DNA from: Pontibacter amylolyticus
Lineage (GTDB): Bacteria > Bacteroidota > Bacteroidia > Cytophagales > Hymenobacteraceae
DNA: 64,000 bases
Direction of reading: 5' to 3'
Assembly: GCF_014638845.1 (NCBI RefSeq)
Contig: NZ_BMFP01000003.1
Coordinates: 310,001 to 374,000 of the forward strand
In this document: positions 7,952 through 17,578 of the stretch, one piece after another
How positions within the stretch are numbered: the stretch's first letter is position 1
How the letters are laid out: every line of letters starts with the position of its first letter
The notes under the pieces: generated by a model
The model's database searches: none
Seen by the model: the letters and a program-made list of their open reading frames with translations, nothing else
What the model was told of the DNA's origin: nothing
Position numbers and translations under genes: made by a program

Positions 7952-8836
7952 ATGCAGCGTTTAAAAATAATTAACTGGAATGTGCGCAAAGCGAAGAGCA
8001 ACAGTACTGCATGGGATATTATCATGCAGGCCGATGCAGATGTCGTTACCCTACAGGAAGTCGCCGGTATTCCCGATTTTGTGAAGGATCGGTACAAGGT
8101 TCATCAGAAACAAACAGTCTCTAAGTCAGGAATTGAACAGAAATTTGCGACTGCTATTCTCGCCAAAGGAGATATATCAGATGACTTATACCTGCAATCT
8201 GATTTTGAGTGGGTTAATAAAGAATTAACCCACTTCAGCGGTAACCTTTTAGCATGTCAAGTTAAGATGGAGGGCTTCGCTCCTATTCATGTCGTCTCAG
8301 TTTACAGTCCTGCCTGGCCGATACCTGTCACCAGATTGGAAGGAATAGACATAGCGCCTATTAAACTCAAGCAAAATCCTGGTCAAGACATTTGGTGTAG
8401 CGAGATACTATGGTCAGCGCTATGTACTATACCTGATCTTGCAAACGAGTACTGGCTCGTGGCTGGGGACTTCAACTCTTCTACTACTTTCGACCTTAAG
8501 AGACCGCGAGGAAATCAGGAAATTATTGATCGGATGAACGCGCTGGGATTAACCGAATGCCTTTTTAGCTATACCAAAAAGTTAACCCCAACTTTCAAAA
8601 ATGCTTGCGGTGGCAAAGTAATACACCAGTTGGATCACATGTATGTATCCGATATGCTCCATAAGGCACTAATCAGCACTTACATTGGGGATGCAGAACA
8701 CATTTTTGGTAATTCAATCAGCGACCACGTACCTATCATCTCAGAATTCAATTTCAAAACACCAGGACATTCCCTTGCCTGCGATTTCGATCAAATGGAT
8801 AGATCTGAAAGCGTAAGGATATATTTGGAAAAATAA
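7952..8836 (+). CDS. Endonuclease/exonuclease/phosphatase (EEP, DNase I-like) family protein
   Basis: 294 residues with the EEP signature in order: IINWNVRKAK (Asn), DVVTLQEV (metal-binding Glu), HVVSVYSP, WLVAGDFNS (Asp-x-Asn), QLDHMYVS (Asp) and SISDHVPIISEF (Asp-His). This metal-dependent phosphodiesterase fold includes DNase I, ExoIII and sphingomyelinases. The genomic setting beside restriction genes suggests nucleic acid as substrate. There is no signal peptide. The ATG at 7952 has no clear Shine-Dalgarno sequence. It is AT-rich like its upstream neighbour and probably co-acquired with it. Confidence 0.85.
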   Translation: MQRLKIINWNVRKAKSNSTAWDIIMQADADVVTLQEVAGIPDFVKDRYKVHQKQTVSKSGIEQKFATAILAKGDISDDLYLQSDFEWVNKELTHFSGNLLACQVKMEGFAPIHVVSVYSPAWPIPVTRLEGIDIAPIKLKQNPGQDIWCSEILWSALCTIPDLANEYWLVAGDFNSSTTFDLKRPRGNQEIIDRMNALGLTECLFSYTKKLTPTFKNACGGKVIHQLDHMYVSDMLHKALISTYIGDAEHIFGNSISDHVPIISEFNFKTPGHSLACDFDQMDRSESVRIYLEK

Positions 8837-8945
8837 CATCAGTTATAGTCCTTTGCAAACATTTAAAATAAACTATATTTTCCTCCTAACACAATACATT
8901 ATTCCCTATCTTGAGACTTTGTTTCAACACCGAGTACACCCTTAC

Positions 8946-10562
8946 ATGGCCAATAAGAATACCCCTGCCGCTAAAGCAAAGGCGGATATAGATTTTGAAA
9001 ACGAACTCTGGAATGCCGCCAACGAACTGCGCGGCGCTGTAGCTGAGAACCAGTACAAAGACTACGTGCTTTCGCTGCTGTTCCTGAAGCACCTCTCCGA
9101 GCGATTTGAGATACGCAAACAGGAGCTGCAGCTTTCCTTCTTCGATCCGCAGAGCGACTATTATAACATAGAAGCACACGAGCAGACTGAGGTACTGGAA
9201 GACGAGCTGGAGTACCAGGTGAAGAACGTGTACCGCCTGCCCCGCGAGGCTACCTGGGCCTACCTGCGCGAGAACGCCGAGCAGGACGACATCAAGGTGA
9301 AGGTGGACCAGGCTTTTGTGCTGATCGACGAAATCCTGAGCAAGCGCAACCCCGACTACAAAGGCGTACTGGAGCCGATCTTCGTGAAAAGCCAGCTCTC
9401 CCCTACTCAGGTAGCCGGGCTCATCAACCTATTCTCCAAAGAGAAGTTCTCCGAGATCAACAACCCCGAGTCCGACATCTACGGCCGCGTGTATGAATAC
9501 TACATTGGCAAGTTTGCCATGGCAGAAGGTTCCGGTGCAGGGCAGTTCTTCACACCAGGCTCGGTGGTGCGTTTGCTCGTGGAAATGCTGGAGCCGCTCA
9601 AGGGCCGCATCATGGACCTGGCCTGCGGCTCGGGTGGTATGTTTGTGCAGAGCCTGAAGTTTCTGCAGGCGCATGGCGGCGACAAAAACGACATTTCCAT
9701 TTACGGGCAGGAGCGCTACGAAGGCACGCTGCGCCTCTGCAAAATGAACCTGCTACTGCGCAACCTCTCCTTCGACGTGAAGCTGGGCGACTCGCTGCTG
9801 CAGGACCGCTTCCCCGACCTGAAGGCCGACTACGCCCTCATGAACCCGCCGTTCAACATCAGTAACTGGCACCCCGAACTGCTGCCCGACAACGACCCGC
9901 GCCTCTTCGGGGCCAAAGATACCTTTACCACTCCCGGCAACGCCAACTATATGTGGTTCCAGACGCTATGGCACCACCTCTCGGAGCGCGGTACGGCAGG
10001 TGTGGTGATGGCCAACGGCGCCATGACCACCGGAAGTGCCGGCGAAAAGAACGTGCGCGAGCACATGATACAGCAAGGCATGGTAGACTGCATTGTGCAG
10101 ATGCCCGACAAGCTGTTCCTGACCACCGGCATACCGGCCTGTATCTTTATTCTGAGCAAGAACCGCGACGGCCGCGACGGCGAGCACCGCGAGCGCAAAA
10201 ACGAGATACTCTTTATTGATGCCCGCAAACTGGGCTCCATGGCCAGCCGCCGCCTGCGCGTGTTCGAAGATGCCGACGTGGCCCGCATTGCCGACACCTA
10301 CCATACCTGGCGCAACATCGGCGGCAGCTATACCGACACTGAAGGCTTCAGCAAGGCCGCTACTTTAGCCGAGGTGGCTGCCAACAACTACGTGCTCTCG
10401 CCGGGCCGCTACGTGGGCTCCGAAGCCGAAGAAGACGACGGCGTTCCGTTTGAAGAGAAGATGAAGCTGCTGACCACCGAATTGGCCGCTCAGTTTGAAG
10501 AAAGCGCTTTGCTGGAGAAGCGGATTCGGGAGAATCTGGAGGGGATTGGGTTTGGGTTGTAA
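8946..10562 (+). CDS. hsdM: Type I restriction-modification system methyltransferase subunit HsdM
   Basis: 538 residues from the ATG at 8946 (MANKNTPAAKAKADIDFENELWNAA), which matches the usual HsdM N-terminus; an upstream in-frame TTG at 8853 would add unlikely sequence. An HsdM_N helical domain (about 15-170) is followed by the N6-adenine methyltransferase domain with SAM-binding DLACGSGGMF (motif I) and catalytic NPPFN (motif IV). It methylates adenine in the target read by HsdS and forms the M2S core. It is GC-rich with codon use like the core genome, in contrast to the genes on either side. Confidence 0.95.
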   Translation: MANKNTPAAKAKADIDFENELWNAANELRGAVAENQYKDYVLSLLFLKHLSERFEIRKQELQLSFFDPQSDYYNIEAHEQTEVLEDELEYQVKNVYRLPREATWAYLRENAEQDDIKVKVDQAFVLIDEILSKRNPDYKGVLEPIFVKSQLSPTQVAGLINLFSKEKFSEINNPESDIYGRVYEYYIGKFAMAEGSGAGQFFTPGSVVRLLVEMLEPLKGRIMDLACGSGGMFVQSLKFLQAHGGDKNDISIYGQERYEGTLRLCKMNLLLRNLSFDVKLGDSLLQDRFPDLKADYALMNPPFNISNWHPELLPDNDPRLFGAKDTFTTPGNANYMWFQTLWHHLSERGTAGVVMANGAMTTGSAGEKNVREHMIQQGMVDCIVQMPDKLFLTTGIPACIFILSKNRDGRDGEHRERKNEILFIDARKLGSMASRRLRVFEDADVARIADTYHTWRNIGGSYTDTEGFSKAATLAEVAANNYVLSPGRYVGSEAEEDDGVPFEEKMKLLTTELAAQFEESALLEKRIRENLEGIGFGL

Positions 10563-10605
10563 GATTTTACATATTACTTATTAGTTGTTGCCACCGATTT
10601 AATCT

Positions 10606-13233
10606 ATGGATTCTGAGATAAGAATAAAATTTCTAGAATATATAACTACCAAGAAAACTTTAATTGTACTACTCTCACTAGTGCTGTTGATTGTATTTTG
10701 GGATTCTGCTTGGGATAAGTTTGATGAAGTTATAGTTATACCAGCATTAAGCAAAGTAGAACCTAGTTGGATACTTGATTGGCTACATATAGTTATAGTG
10801 TACTTCACTATAATACTGACAGCTTATGCTTTTGTAAAGGATAAAAAAGTATCTACAGAAATCTTCTTAATATCTGCTCTTTCACTATTCATCTACACTT
10901 ACTGGAGATTTGTTAGTGATAAATATAATTTTGTATCACTAAATTTTATACCTTTTCATAAACACTCTGATCTTATTTACCTCTTAGCAGTATGTATTTC
11001 TTCGCTGAAATTAAAGGATCTGCTTGACCCACCTAAAGAACCTATCTATTATAAAAATCCATTTTTAGTTGATAAACCAATTATTCATCCAGAAAAGGAT
11101 CTCTTTGGCCGAGAAAAATTTGCTAGAGAGATTTCAAATAAAATACAATCAAGGTTATATGTAGATGATGCTGGTGCTTTAGCTATCGGAATAAACGGAG
11201 TATGGGGTTCTGGTAAAACTTCATTCAATAACTTAGTTCGTTCATACATAAATCACAATAATCGAATTGTTATTGATTTTAATCCATGGAGTAGCACAAG
11301 TTCCTCAAAAATAATTGAAGACTTCTTTGAAAATTTAGTTTCTGAAATGGCCAAATATGATCCTAAACTCTCAAAAAATATATATGACTACTCTAAAACC
11401 CTTACTTCTATTGACGAAAATGCTATCACTAAAGGTTTAAATTCTCTTTCGGATTTCCTATTTAATGGATCAAGCAGAAGCTATGATGAAGTCAATACAG
11501 CTATCGGAAATTTAAAAAAGCAAATACTAGTCTTCATTGATGACTTAGATAGATTAGATAAAAAAGAAATAATAGAGGTATTAAGATTAATAAGAAATAC
11601 TGCAAATTTTAATAATGTAGTTTACATAGTTTCATACGACAAAGAATATGTTGAAGAAGCTATACACGATTTCAATCCTTATAACTACAAATCCTTCTTA
11701 GAAAAAATCTTTCAATTTGAATTTACTCTTCCTAAGTATGAAAAAGCAATCCTAAGGAGGGAGCTTAAAGGGTTTTTAAATGATAAGATGGAAAGTAAGT
11801 ACCATACAATCATAGAGAATGCCATTGAAGCAAGAAGTCCATCTGGTAGAAGCTTTACAAATGAAATAGTTCGCACGAAAAGGGATGTAATACGACTTGC
11901 GAACTCTATTCTCTTTGAATTTTCTTTAGTTCAAGATGAGGTACATTTTGTAGATTTATATTTGCTACAATTACTGAAATTAAAATATCAGAACATATAC
12001 GAAAGCTTATATGAATACCAGAATGTCTTCTTTATCGCAGAGACGAGACAATCTAAAACGTACCTTCGCCTCAGGAAAGAAAGTGAAAAAGATTTAGATG
12101 ATAGCTTTAGGGATGTAATGAGACTCATAAACGAAGCTGACATACTTGATTCCCCAAGTCCAAAACCTAAGGACGAGCAAAAGATTAAAGACTTCATAAT
12201 CCTACATAATTTCATAGAAGCTACTGTTAAAAACTCATTCGATAAAAATATCATTAAAGAGTTAATTGATGAGCTATTAAACGAGAAGAATTTTAATGAA
12301 GCAATTAGTAATCTTGAACAATACAAGTCATTCGCTTACCCAGGTAATTTCCATAAATATTTTTCATTTCAACTTTTAGCAACAGATTTACCTTCTAAGG
12401 AATTCGAAGAAGCCAGAAGAGGGCCCTACGAACTTTATAAGCATAGAATTTTTGCGTGGATAGAGGAAGGAAAACTTTCAGAAATCCTCGACCGACTAGA
12501 TAAAATAAATGATTTTACAACTTTAATTGAATTTGAGAACCATCTCAAAATTTCAATTGATATTGGGAAACATAGAAAGAACAAGGGAGAGAGTTCCTAT
12601 GGGCTTAATTACTGGCAAATTGTTAGGACATTAAAATATCCAATTGTAAAGATTGGTCCATTTAAAATTTTTGAAAATAAAGAAAAGTATCGAGAATACA
12701 TTCATCGCTTTTTTTCCGAGGCTCCAAGTCCATACTTCTTTGAAAGTAATGTTATAGTTGCACTTATGTCTCATTTAAAAGATTTTGTACTAACTAATGA
12801 AGAACTCACTGACATAAACCTAAATTATTTCAAAAAGTACTGTAAAGAAAATAAAGCAATAACTAGCGACTTTAGAGAACTTTATCACAGTTGCGTAAAG
12901 CTAACAGACAATTCAAGTAAAGAATATGAGATCGTCCCTGAGGCAGTTTCTTTATTTAAAAGTCACTTTAGATCTTATTTAACAAGTTGTGAACTAAGTG
13001 GATTTATTTCACACACTTCTCCTATGAGTAATTACTTTCAACTACATTTAAATTGGGTAAAAGAAATCTTTAATTCAGTTGATGAATTTGAAAACTACAT
13101 AGAAACAGCGAACAATTTAAATAAGGACGAGTGCTATAGTGAGTTTTTAGATTTTTTTGAGAAGTCTAAAGACAATCTGTTCAATGGCATTGAGTACGAA
13201 TTTAAGAGCTTGAATCCATCAAGATATAGATAG
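10606..13233 (+). CDS. KAP-family P-loop NTPase with N-terminal membrane segments
   Basis: 875 residues, strikingly AT-rich. Four or so hydrophobic spans lie in the first ~140 residues (TLIVLLSLVLLIVFW, IVIVYFTIILTAYAF, FLISALSLFIYTYW). After a FGREKFA entry motif come Walker A GVWGSGKTS (about residue 200), the KAP hallmark IDFNPWS and Walker B VFIDDLDRLDK (about 310). The long helical C-terminus is unrecognised. KAP NTPases are membrane-associated ATPases found in several anti-phage systems. It sits between hsdM and hsdS, 6 bp before the latter, so it is probably expressed with the R-M operon. Confidence 0.85.
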   Translation: MDSEIRIKFLEYITTKKTLIVLLSLVLLIVFWDSAWDKFDEVIVIPALSKVEPSWILDWLHIVIVYFTIILTAYAFVKDKKVSTEIFLISALSLFIYTYWRFVSDKYNFVSLNFIPFHKHSDLIYLLAVCISSLKLKDLLDPPKEPIYYKNPFLVDKPIIHPEKDLFGREKFAREISNKIQSRLYVDDAGALAIGINGVWGSGKTSFNNLVRSYINHNNRIVIDFNPWSSTSSSKIIEDFFENLVSEMAKYDPKLSKNIYDYSKTLTSIDENAITKGLNSLSDFLFNGSSRSYDEVNTAIGNLKKQILVFIDDLDRLDKKEIIEVLRLIRNTANFNNVVYIVSYDKEYVEEAIHDFNPYNYKSFLEKIFQFEFTLPKYEKAILRRELKGFLNDKMESKYHTIIENAIEARSPSGRSFTNEIVRTKRDVIRLANSILFEFSLVQDEVHFVDLYLLQLLKLKYQNIYESLYEYQNVFFIAETRQSKTYLRLRKESEKDLDDSFRDVMRLINEADILDSPSPKPKDEQKIKDFIILHNFIEATVKNSFDKNIIKELIDELLNEKNFNEAISNLEQYKSFAYPGNFHKYFSFQLLATDLPSKEFEEARRGPYELYKHRIFAWIEEGKLSEILDRLDKINDFTTLIEFENHLKISIDIGKHRKNKGESSYGLNYWQIVRTLKYPIVKIGPFKIFENKEKYREYIHRFFSEAPSPYFFESNVIVALMSHLKDFVLTNEELTDINLNYFKKYCKENKAITSDFRELYHSCVKLTDNSSKEYEIVPEAVSLFKSHFRSYLTSCELSGFISHTSPMSNYFQLHLNWVKEIFNSVDEFENYIETANNLNKDECYSEFLDFFEKSKDNLFNGIEYEFKSLNPSRYR

Positions 13234-13238
13234 GCGGC

Positions 13239-14492
13239 ATGACGAACTGGAAAACATATAATCTTACCGAAGTTGTTGATAAAAGAAGGGGTATATCATA
13301 TGGTATAGTTCAACCAGGTACTTTTGTGGATGATGGTGTACCTATAATTAAGGTAAATAACCTTACTGATAGAAAATTATCATTTTCAGATGTTCAGAAA
13401 GTTAAACCTGAAGTTGAAGCAAAGTATCAAAGGACGAAGCTTAGAGGCAATGAAATCCTTATTTCATTAGTTGGAAGTTTAGGACACGTAGCCAAGGTTA
13501 ATGAAGCAATGATTGGTTGGAATGTGGCAAGAGCAGTAGGTGTACTTCCAATTTCAGACTCTTTTGATAAGGAGTGGATTTTTTGGTTCTTAAAATCTCC
13601 GCAGGCCCAAAACTTTGTGCATGGCCAAGCAACAACGTCTGTTCAAGCAACCTTAAATCTAAAAGAGCTACAGGAACTACAGATAGCTTATCCAGATGAA
13701 AAGTATAGAAAGAAAGCTTCCGAAATCTTATCTGCGCTGGATGACAAAATAGAGCTGAACCGCCGCATGAACCAAACGCTGGAGCAAATGGCTCAAACAC
13801 TTTTCCGGCAGTATTTCGTGGATGGTATTGATGAAGAGAATTTGCCGGAAGGATGGGCTAAAAAGTCATTAGGCCAGCTAGTTGATATTACATCGAGTAA
13901 AAGAATTTTCCTGAACGAATATGTACCTGAGGGTATACCTTTCTATCGAGGTAAAGAGATAATTCAGCTAAATAAAACAGGTATCATATCGACTGAGCTT
14001 TTCATCACAGAAGAAAAGTTTGAAACTATAAAAGCCAAGTTTGGTGTGCCAAAAGAAGGAGATATACTTCTTACTTCGGTTGGTACTATAGGTGTTCCAT
14101 ACTTGGTAAACAAAGATGATGTTTTCTATTTTAAAGATGGTAACATTACTTGGGTCAAAAGCTACTTAGATCATGTAGGCCCAGTTTATTTATATCAATG
14201 GCTAATTTCTGAAGAAGGGCAGTCAAGTATAGATAACATCACGATTGGTAGTACTCAAAAAGCAGTTACTATACAATCTTTAAAATCTATGCAGGTTATA
14301 GTTCCTCCCAAAGAACTTCATGATTCTGTATGTAATCAACTTCAAGCATTAAGAGATAAAATCAATCATAACATCAAAGAAATAAGAGCTCTTATTCAAA
14401 CAAGAGACTCTCTTCTTCCCAAACTCATGTCGGGAGAAATTGATGTAATGCAAATCAAACCGGAAGAGCTGCATGAGCCAGTACTTAGCTGA
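13239..14492 (+). CDS. hsdS: Type I restriction-modification specificity subunit HsdS
   Basis: 417 residues with two target-recognition domains (about 1-165 and 205-385). They are separated by a central helix (ASEILSALDDKIELNRRMNQTLEQMAQTLFRQYFVDG) and closed by a second helical spacer (LRDKINHNIKEIRALIQTRDSLLPKLMSGEIDV). Each domain reads one half of a bipartite target and the helices set the spacing. The two recognition domains are AT-rich while the central helix is GC-richer and uses codons like hsdM/hsdR. The 3' end overlaps hsdR by 20 bp. Confidence 0.93.
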   Translation: MTNWKTYNLTEVVDKRRGISYGIVQPGTFVDDGVPIIKVNNLTDRKLSFSDVQKVKPEVEAKYQRTKLRGNEILISLVGSLGHVAKVNEAMIGWNVARAVGVLPISDSFDKEWIFWFLKSPQAQNFVHGQATTSVQATLNLKELQELQIAYPDEKYRKKASEILSALDDKIELNRRMNQTLEQMAQTLFRQYFVDGIDEENLPEGWAKKSLGQLVDITSSKRIFLNEYVPEGIPFYRGKEIIQLNKTGIISTELFITEEKFETIKAKFGVPKEGDILLTSVGTIGVPYLVNKDDVFYFKDGNITWVKSYLDHVGPVYLYQWLISEEGQSSIDNITIGSTQKAVTIQSLKSMQVIVPPKELHDSVCNQLQALRDKINHNIKEIRALIQTRDSLLPKLMSGEIDVMQIKPEELHEPVLS

Positions 14493-17400
14493 AGAAGCCA
14501 TTGAGCAGGCGGCCATTGCCTGGCTGCGCGAGCAGGAGCCTTATACCTACCAACATGGCTCCGACATCAAGCGCGACCTGAGCAAGGCAGTGCTCGAAGA
14601 CCTGTTCGAGGCCTTTCTGCAGCGCCGCTACCCGCAGGTGCCGCAAAAGGTGCTGGCCGAGCTGAAGCAGGAGTTCCTCTACAGCCCCGGCGCAGATCTG
14701 CACCAGCGCAACCACGCCTTCCACCTCAAGCTCAGCAAAGGCATCAGCAAAACCTGGAAAGACGATTCCGGCAAACAGCACTTCGGGCACTTCTACCCTA
14801 TCGACTACGAGGATGTGCACCAGAACGAGTTTCTGATGGTCAACCAGTTCACTATCATCGGCAAAAGCAAGCGCATCCCCGACCTGATCATTTTCGTGAA
14901 CGGCCTGCCGCTGGTGCTCTTCGAGTTCAAAAACCTCTTCAACCAGGACGCCACCGTAGAAGCCGCCTACAACCAGGTGCAGCACTATACCTACCAGATT
15001 CCGCAACTCTTCGAGTACAACGCCCTGACTGTAGTCAGCGATGGCCAGACCACCCTGCACGGCATGTACAGCAGCGGCCTGGAGTGGTTCGCGGCCTGGA
15101 AAAGTATAGACGGCAAAACGGTGATCCCAAACGGGTTCGCACTGGAGACACTGATCAAAGGCCTGCTCGTACCCAAGCGGCTCTTGCAATACGTGCGCCA
15201 CTTTATCTTCCACGAGCTCGACAAGGGCCAGCTGATCAAGAAAGGCGCCAAGTACCACCAATTCTTCGGCATAACTTACGCCCTGCAGGAAACGCTGAAG
15301 TCGGTAAAGCCTTTTGGAGACGGCCGTATTGGCGTTGTATGGCACACCACCCGCTCCGGCAAAAGCATTACCATGGCCATTTACACCGGCATCCTGCGCC
15401 AACTACCCGAACTGAAGAACCCGACTATTGTGGTGCAGGTAGACCGCTTCGACCTCAACCGCCAGCTCTTCGACGATTTCGTGGCCGCCAAAGACCTGGT
15501 AGGCGACGTACAAATTGCGAACACCACCGATGAACTGCGCGCCCTGCTGAGTGGCGATGGCGGCGGCGTGGTGTTCAGCACCGTACAGAAATTCAACCTC
15601 AAAGACACCGCCACCGGCCGTGAGCTGGAGCACCCCGTCCTGAGCACCCGCGACAACATCATCGTGATTGCCGACGAGTGCCACCGCACGCAGTACGGCC
15701 TGGTGCAGGGCTTTGCCAATAACCTGCGCCGCGCCCTGCCACAGGCCTCCTTCATCGGCTTCACCGGCACCCCCGTCGATAGCAAAGACGCCGACACCGT
15801 AGCCGTGTTCGGCGACATCATCCATACCTACGACATCCGCCAGGCCACCGAAGACAAAGCCGTTGTGCCGATCTACTATGAGCCGCGCCTGGCCAAACTG
15901 CACCTCGGCAACGAACAGCTCGAAGAAGAAGCCGAAGAGATAACGGGCGGTCTGGAAGAAAGCGACAAGAACAAAATACTCTGGGCCGCTATGGAAGACG
16001 CCGCCGGTTCTGCAGCTCGTGTCGAAGCCATCGCCCGCGACATCCTACAGCACTATACCTCCCGTACCGCGAGCGGAGCCAGTGTAGAAGGCAAAGCCAT
16101 GATCGTGTGCATGAGTCGCCGCAACTGCGTGAAGCTATATGACGCGATCACAGCGCTGGAAGGTTGCCCCGAAGTAGCCGTGATCATGACCACCAACATC
16201 GCCAAAGACCCGGTGGCCTGGCACCCGCACGTACGCAGCAAAGAGCAGATGGAAGGTATAAAAGCACGCTTCAAAGACCCCGACGATTCGCTCAAACTCG
16301 TGATCGTGCGCGACATGTGGCTCACCGGCTTCGACAACCCCGCCATGCATACCTTGTATGTCGACAAAGTAATGAGCGGCCACAACCTGATACAAGCCGT
16401 CAACCGCGTCGCCACCGTTTTCCGTGATAAGCCCAGCGGTCTGATCGTTGACTACATCGGCATAGGCGACCGACTAAGAGATGCCACGAAGAAGTATACC
16501 TCCGCAGGCGGCGAAGGCAAAGTAGCCTTTGATATAGAGGAGGCTTTTGAGCTGGCAAGAGAAACCGTTGGTTTGTTGCGGGAGATGTTGCCTGGTGGTC
16601 CTGTTGACGTACGGTACGGCACTCTGAAATTTGCATCTGTTCACGAGGCTATACCTTACTTCTCCGCTTTGCCAAAAGGCGAACAGTTGAAGCTGGTTCA
16701 GCATGCCACAAACCACATCATAGCCGACGATGAGCTTTGCAAAACCTTTATCCTGAACGAGAAGAAACTCAGCAGCCTTGCTCCCATCATTAAAAGTCAC
16801 TCGGAAATCAACGAGTTGTCAGCGGACATTGTATACCTGCAGCACGTAGGGGCCGCCTTGCGCAAAGCGAAAAACCCGGAACGTAAGATTCGGGAGAAGG
16901 CAGACAAAGTAAAGGATCTCATCCACCGCAGCATCGAAAGCGAAGAAGTTGTTGATGTGTTTCAGATGGCAGGTATAGAACGCTTCGACATCTCCATCAT
17001 TAACGACGATTTCCTGGCCACCGCCAAAGAGCAGAAGACGGGTAATGAACTGAAACTTGAGCTCCTGCGCCAGATCATGAACAACGAGATTAAAGTGCGT
17101 TCGATGAAGAATCTGGTGAAGTACAAAAAGCTGAAGGAGGAAGTAGAGCGCATCATTGCCGACTACCACAACCACTTCTTCGACAGCCTGGTCGCCATGG
17201 AAAAGCTACGCGAAGTCGCCAGGCAAATACAGGAAGAAGACGAGCGCCGCAATCAGCTTGGCTTAACAGACGAAGAAGAAGCTTTCTACGAAATCCTGGC
17301 CAATCACCCCGACGCCGTGCAGGACTTTGACCTGATCAAAGAGCTCGTGCAGAAGATACTATCCGAAGTAAAGAAAAGCGCCCGCCAACCCGATTGGTAC

Positions 17401-17547
17401 AAAAAAGACGATACCAAAGCGCAGCTTCAATTGGCTGTGAAGAAGGTGCTACGCTTCAAAGTTAAATCCGAACTGCAGGAGATTCTGGATGAGATCATGG
17501 AGCAGGCCGAAGCCAGGTATAGGGAGTATGGGATGAGTGTGGCCTAA
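14473..17547 (+). CDS. hsdR: Type I restriction endonuclease subunit HsdR with atypical helicase motifs
   Basis: 1024 residues. The N-terminal nuclease site is intact (RIPDLIIFVNGLPLVLFEFKN: PD...ExK). The translocase has motif I as HTTRSGKS, with Arg294 where HsdR normally has Gly. Motif II is DECH and motif III FTGTP. Motif VI reads QAVNRVATVF rather than QAxARVNRVF, so Thr648 replaces the usual second Arg. HsdR cleaves unmodified DNA after ATP-driven translocation with M2S. The start ATG lies inside hsdS (20-bp overlap), indicating coupling. It is GC-rich, like hsdM. The C-terminus ends EARYREYGMSVA. Confidence 0.93.
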   Translation: MSQYLAEEAIEQAAIAWLREQEPYTYQHGSDIKRDLSKAVLEDLFEAFLQRRYPQVPQKVLAELKQEFLYSPGADLHQRNHAFHLKLSKGISKTWKDDSGKQHFGHFYPIDYEDVHQNEFLMVNQFTIIGKSKRIPDLIIFVNGLPLVLFEFKNLFNQDATVEAAYNQVQHYTYQIPQLFEYNALTVVSDGQTTLHGMYSSGLEWFAAWKSIDGKTVIPNGFALETLIKGLLVPKRLLQYVRHFIFHELDKGQLIKKGAKYHQFFGITYALQETLKSVKPFGDGRIGVVWHTTRSGKSITMAIYTGILRQLPELKNPTIVVQVDRFDLNRQLFDDFVAAKDLVGDVQIANTTDELRALLSGDGGGVVFSTVQKFNLKDTATGRELEHPVLSTRDNIIVIADECHRTQYGLVQGFANNLRRALPQASFIGFTGTPVDSKDADTVAVFGDIIHTYDIRQATEDKAVVPIYYEPRLAKLHLGNEQLEEEAEEITGGLEESDKNKILWAAMEDAAGSAARVEAIARDILQHYTSRTASGASVEGKAMIVCMSRRNCVKLYDAITALEGCPEVAVIMTTNIAKDPVAWHPHVRSKEQMEGIKARFKDPDDSLKLVIVRDMWLTGFDNPAMHTLYVDKVMSGHNLIQAVNRVATVFRDKPSGLIVDYIGIGDRLRDATKKYTSAGGEGKVAFDIEEAFELARETVGLLREMLPGGPVDVRYGTLKFASVHEAIPYFSALPKGEQLKLVQHATNHIIADDELCKTFILNEKKLSSLAPIIKSHSEINELSADIVYLQHVGAALRKAKNPERKIREKADKVKDLIHRSIESEEVVDVFQMAGIERFDISIINDDFLATAKEQKTGNELKLELLRQIMNNEIKVRSMKNLVKYKKLKEEVERIIADYHNHFFDSLVAMEKLREVARQIQEEDERRNQLGLTDEEEAFYEILANHPDAVQDFDLIKELVQKILSEVKKSARQPDWYKKDDTKAQLQLAVKKVLRFKVKSELQEILDEIMEQAEARYREYGMSVA

Positions 17548-17578
17548 GATGTAATGAAAACTAACTTAACAGCATAAT

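Noticed and set aside
14485..15402. 305-codon minus-strand frame
   Set aside because: Shadow of hsdR, with low-complexity Val/Glu/His-rich translation.
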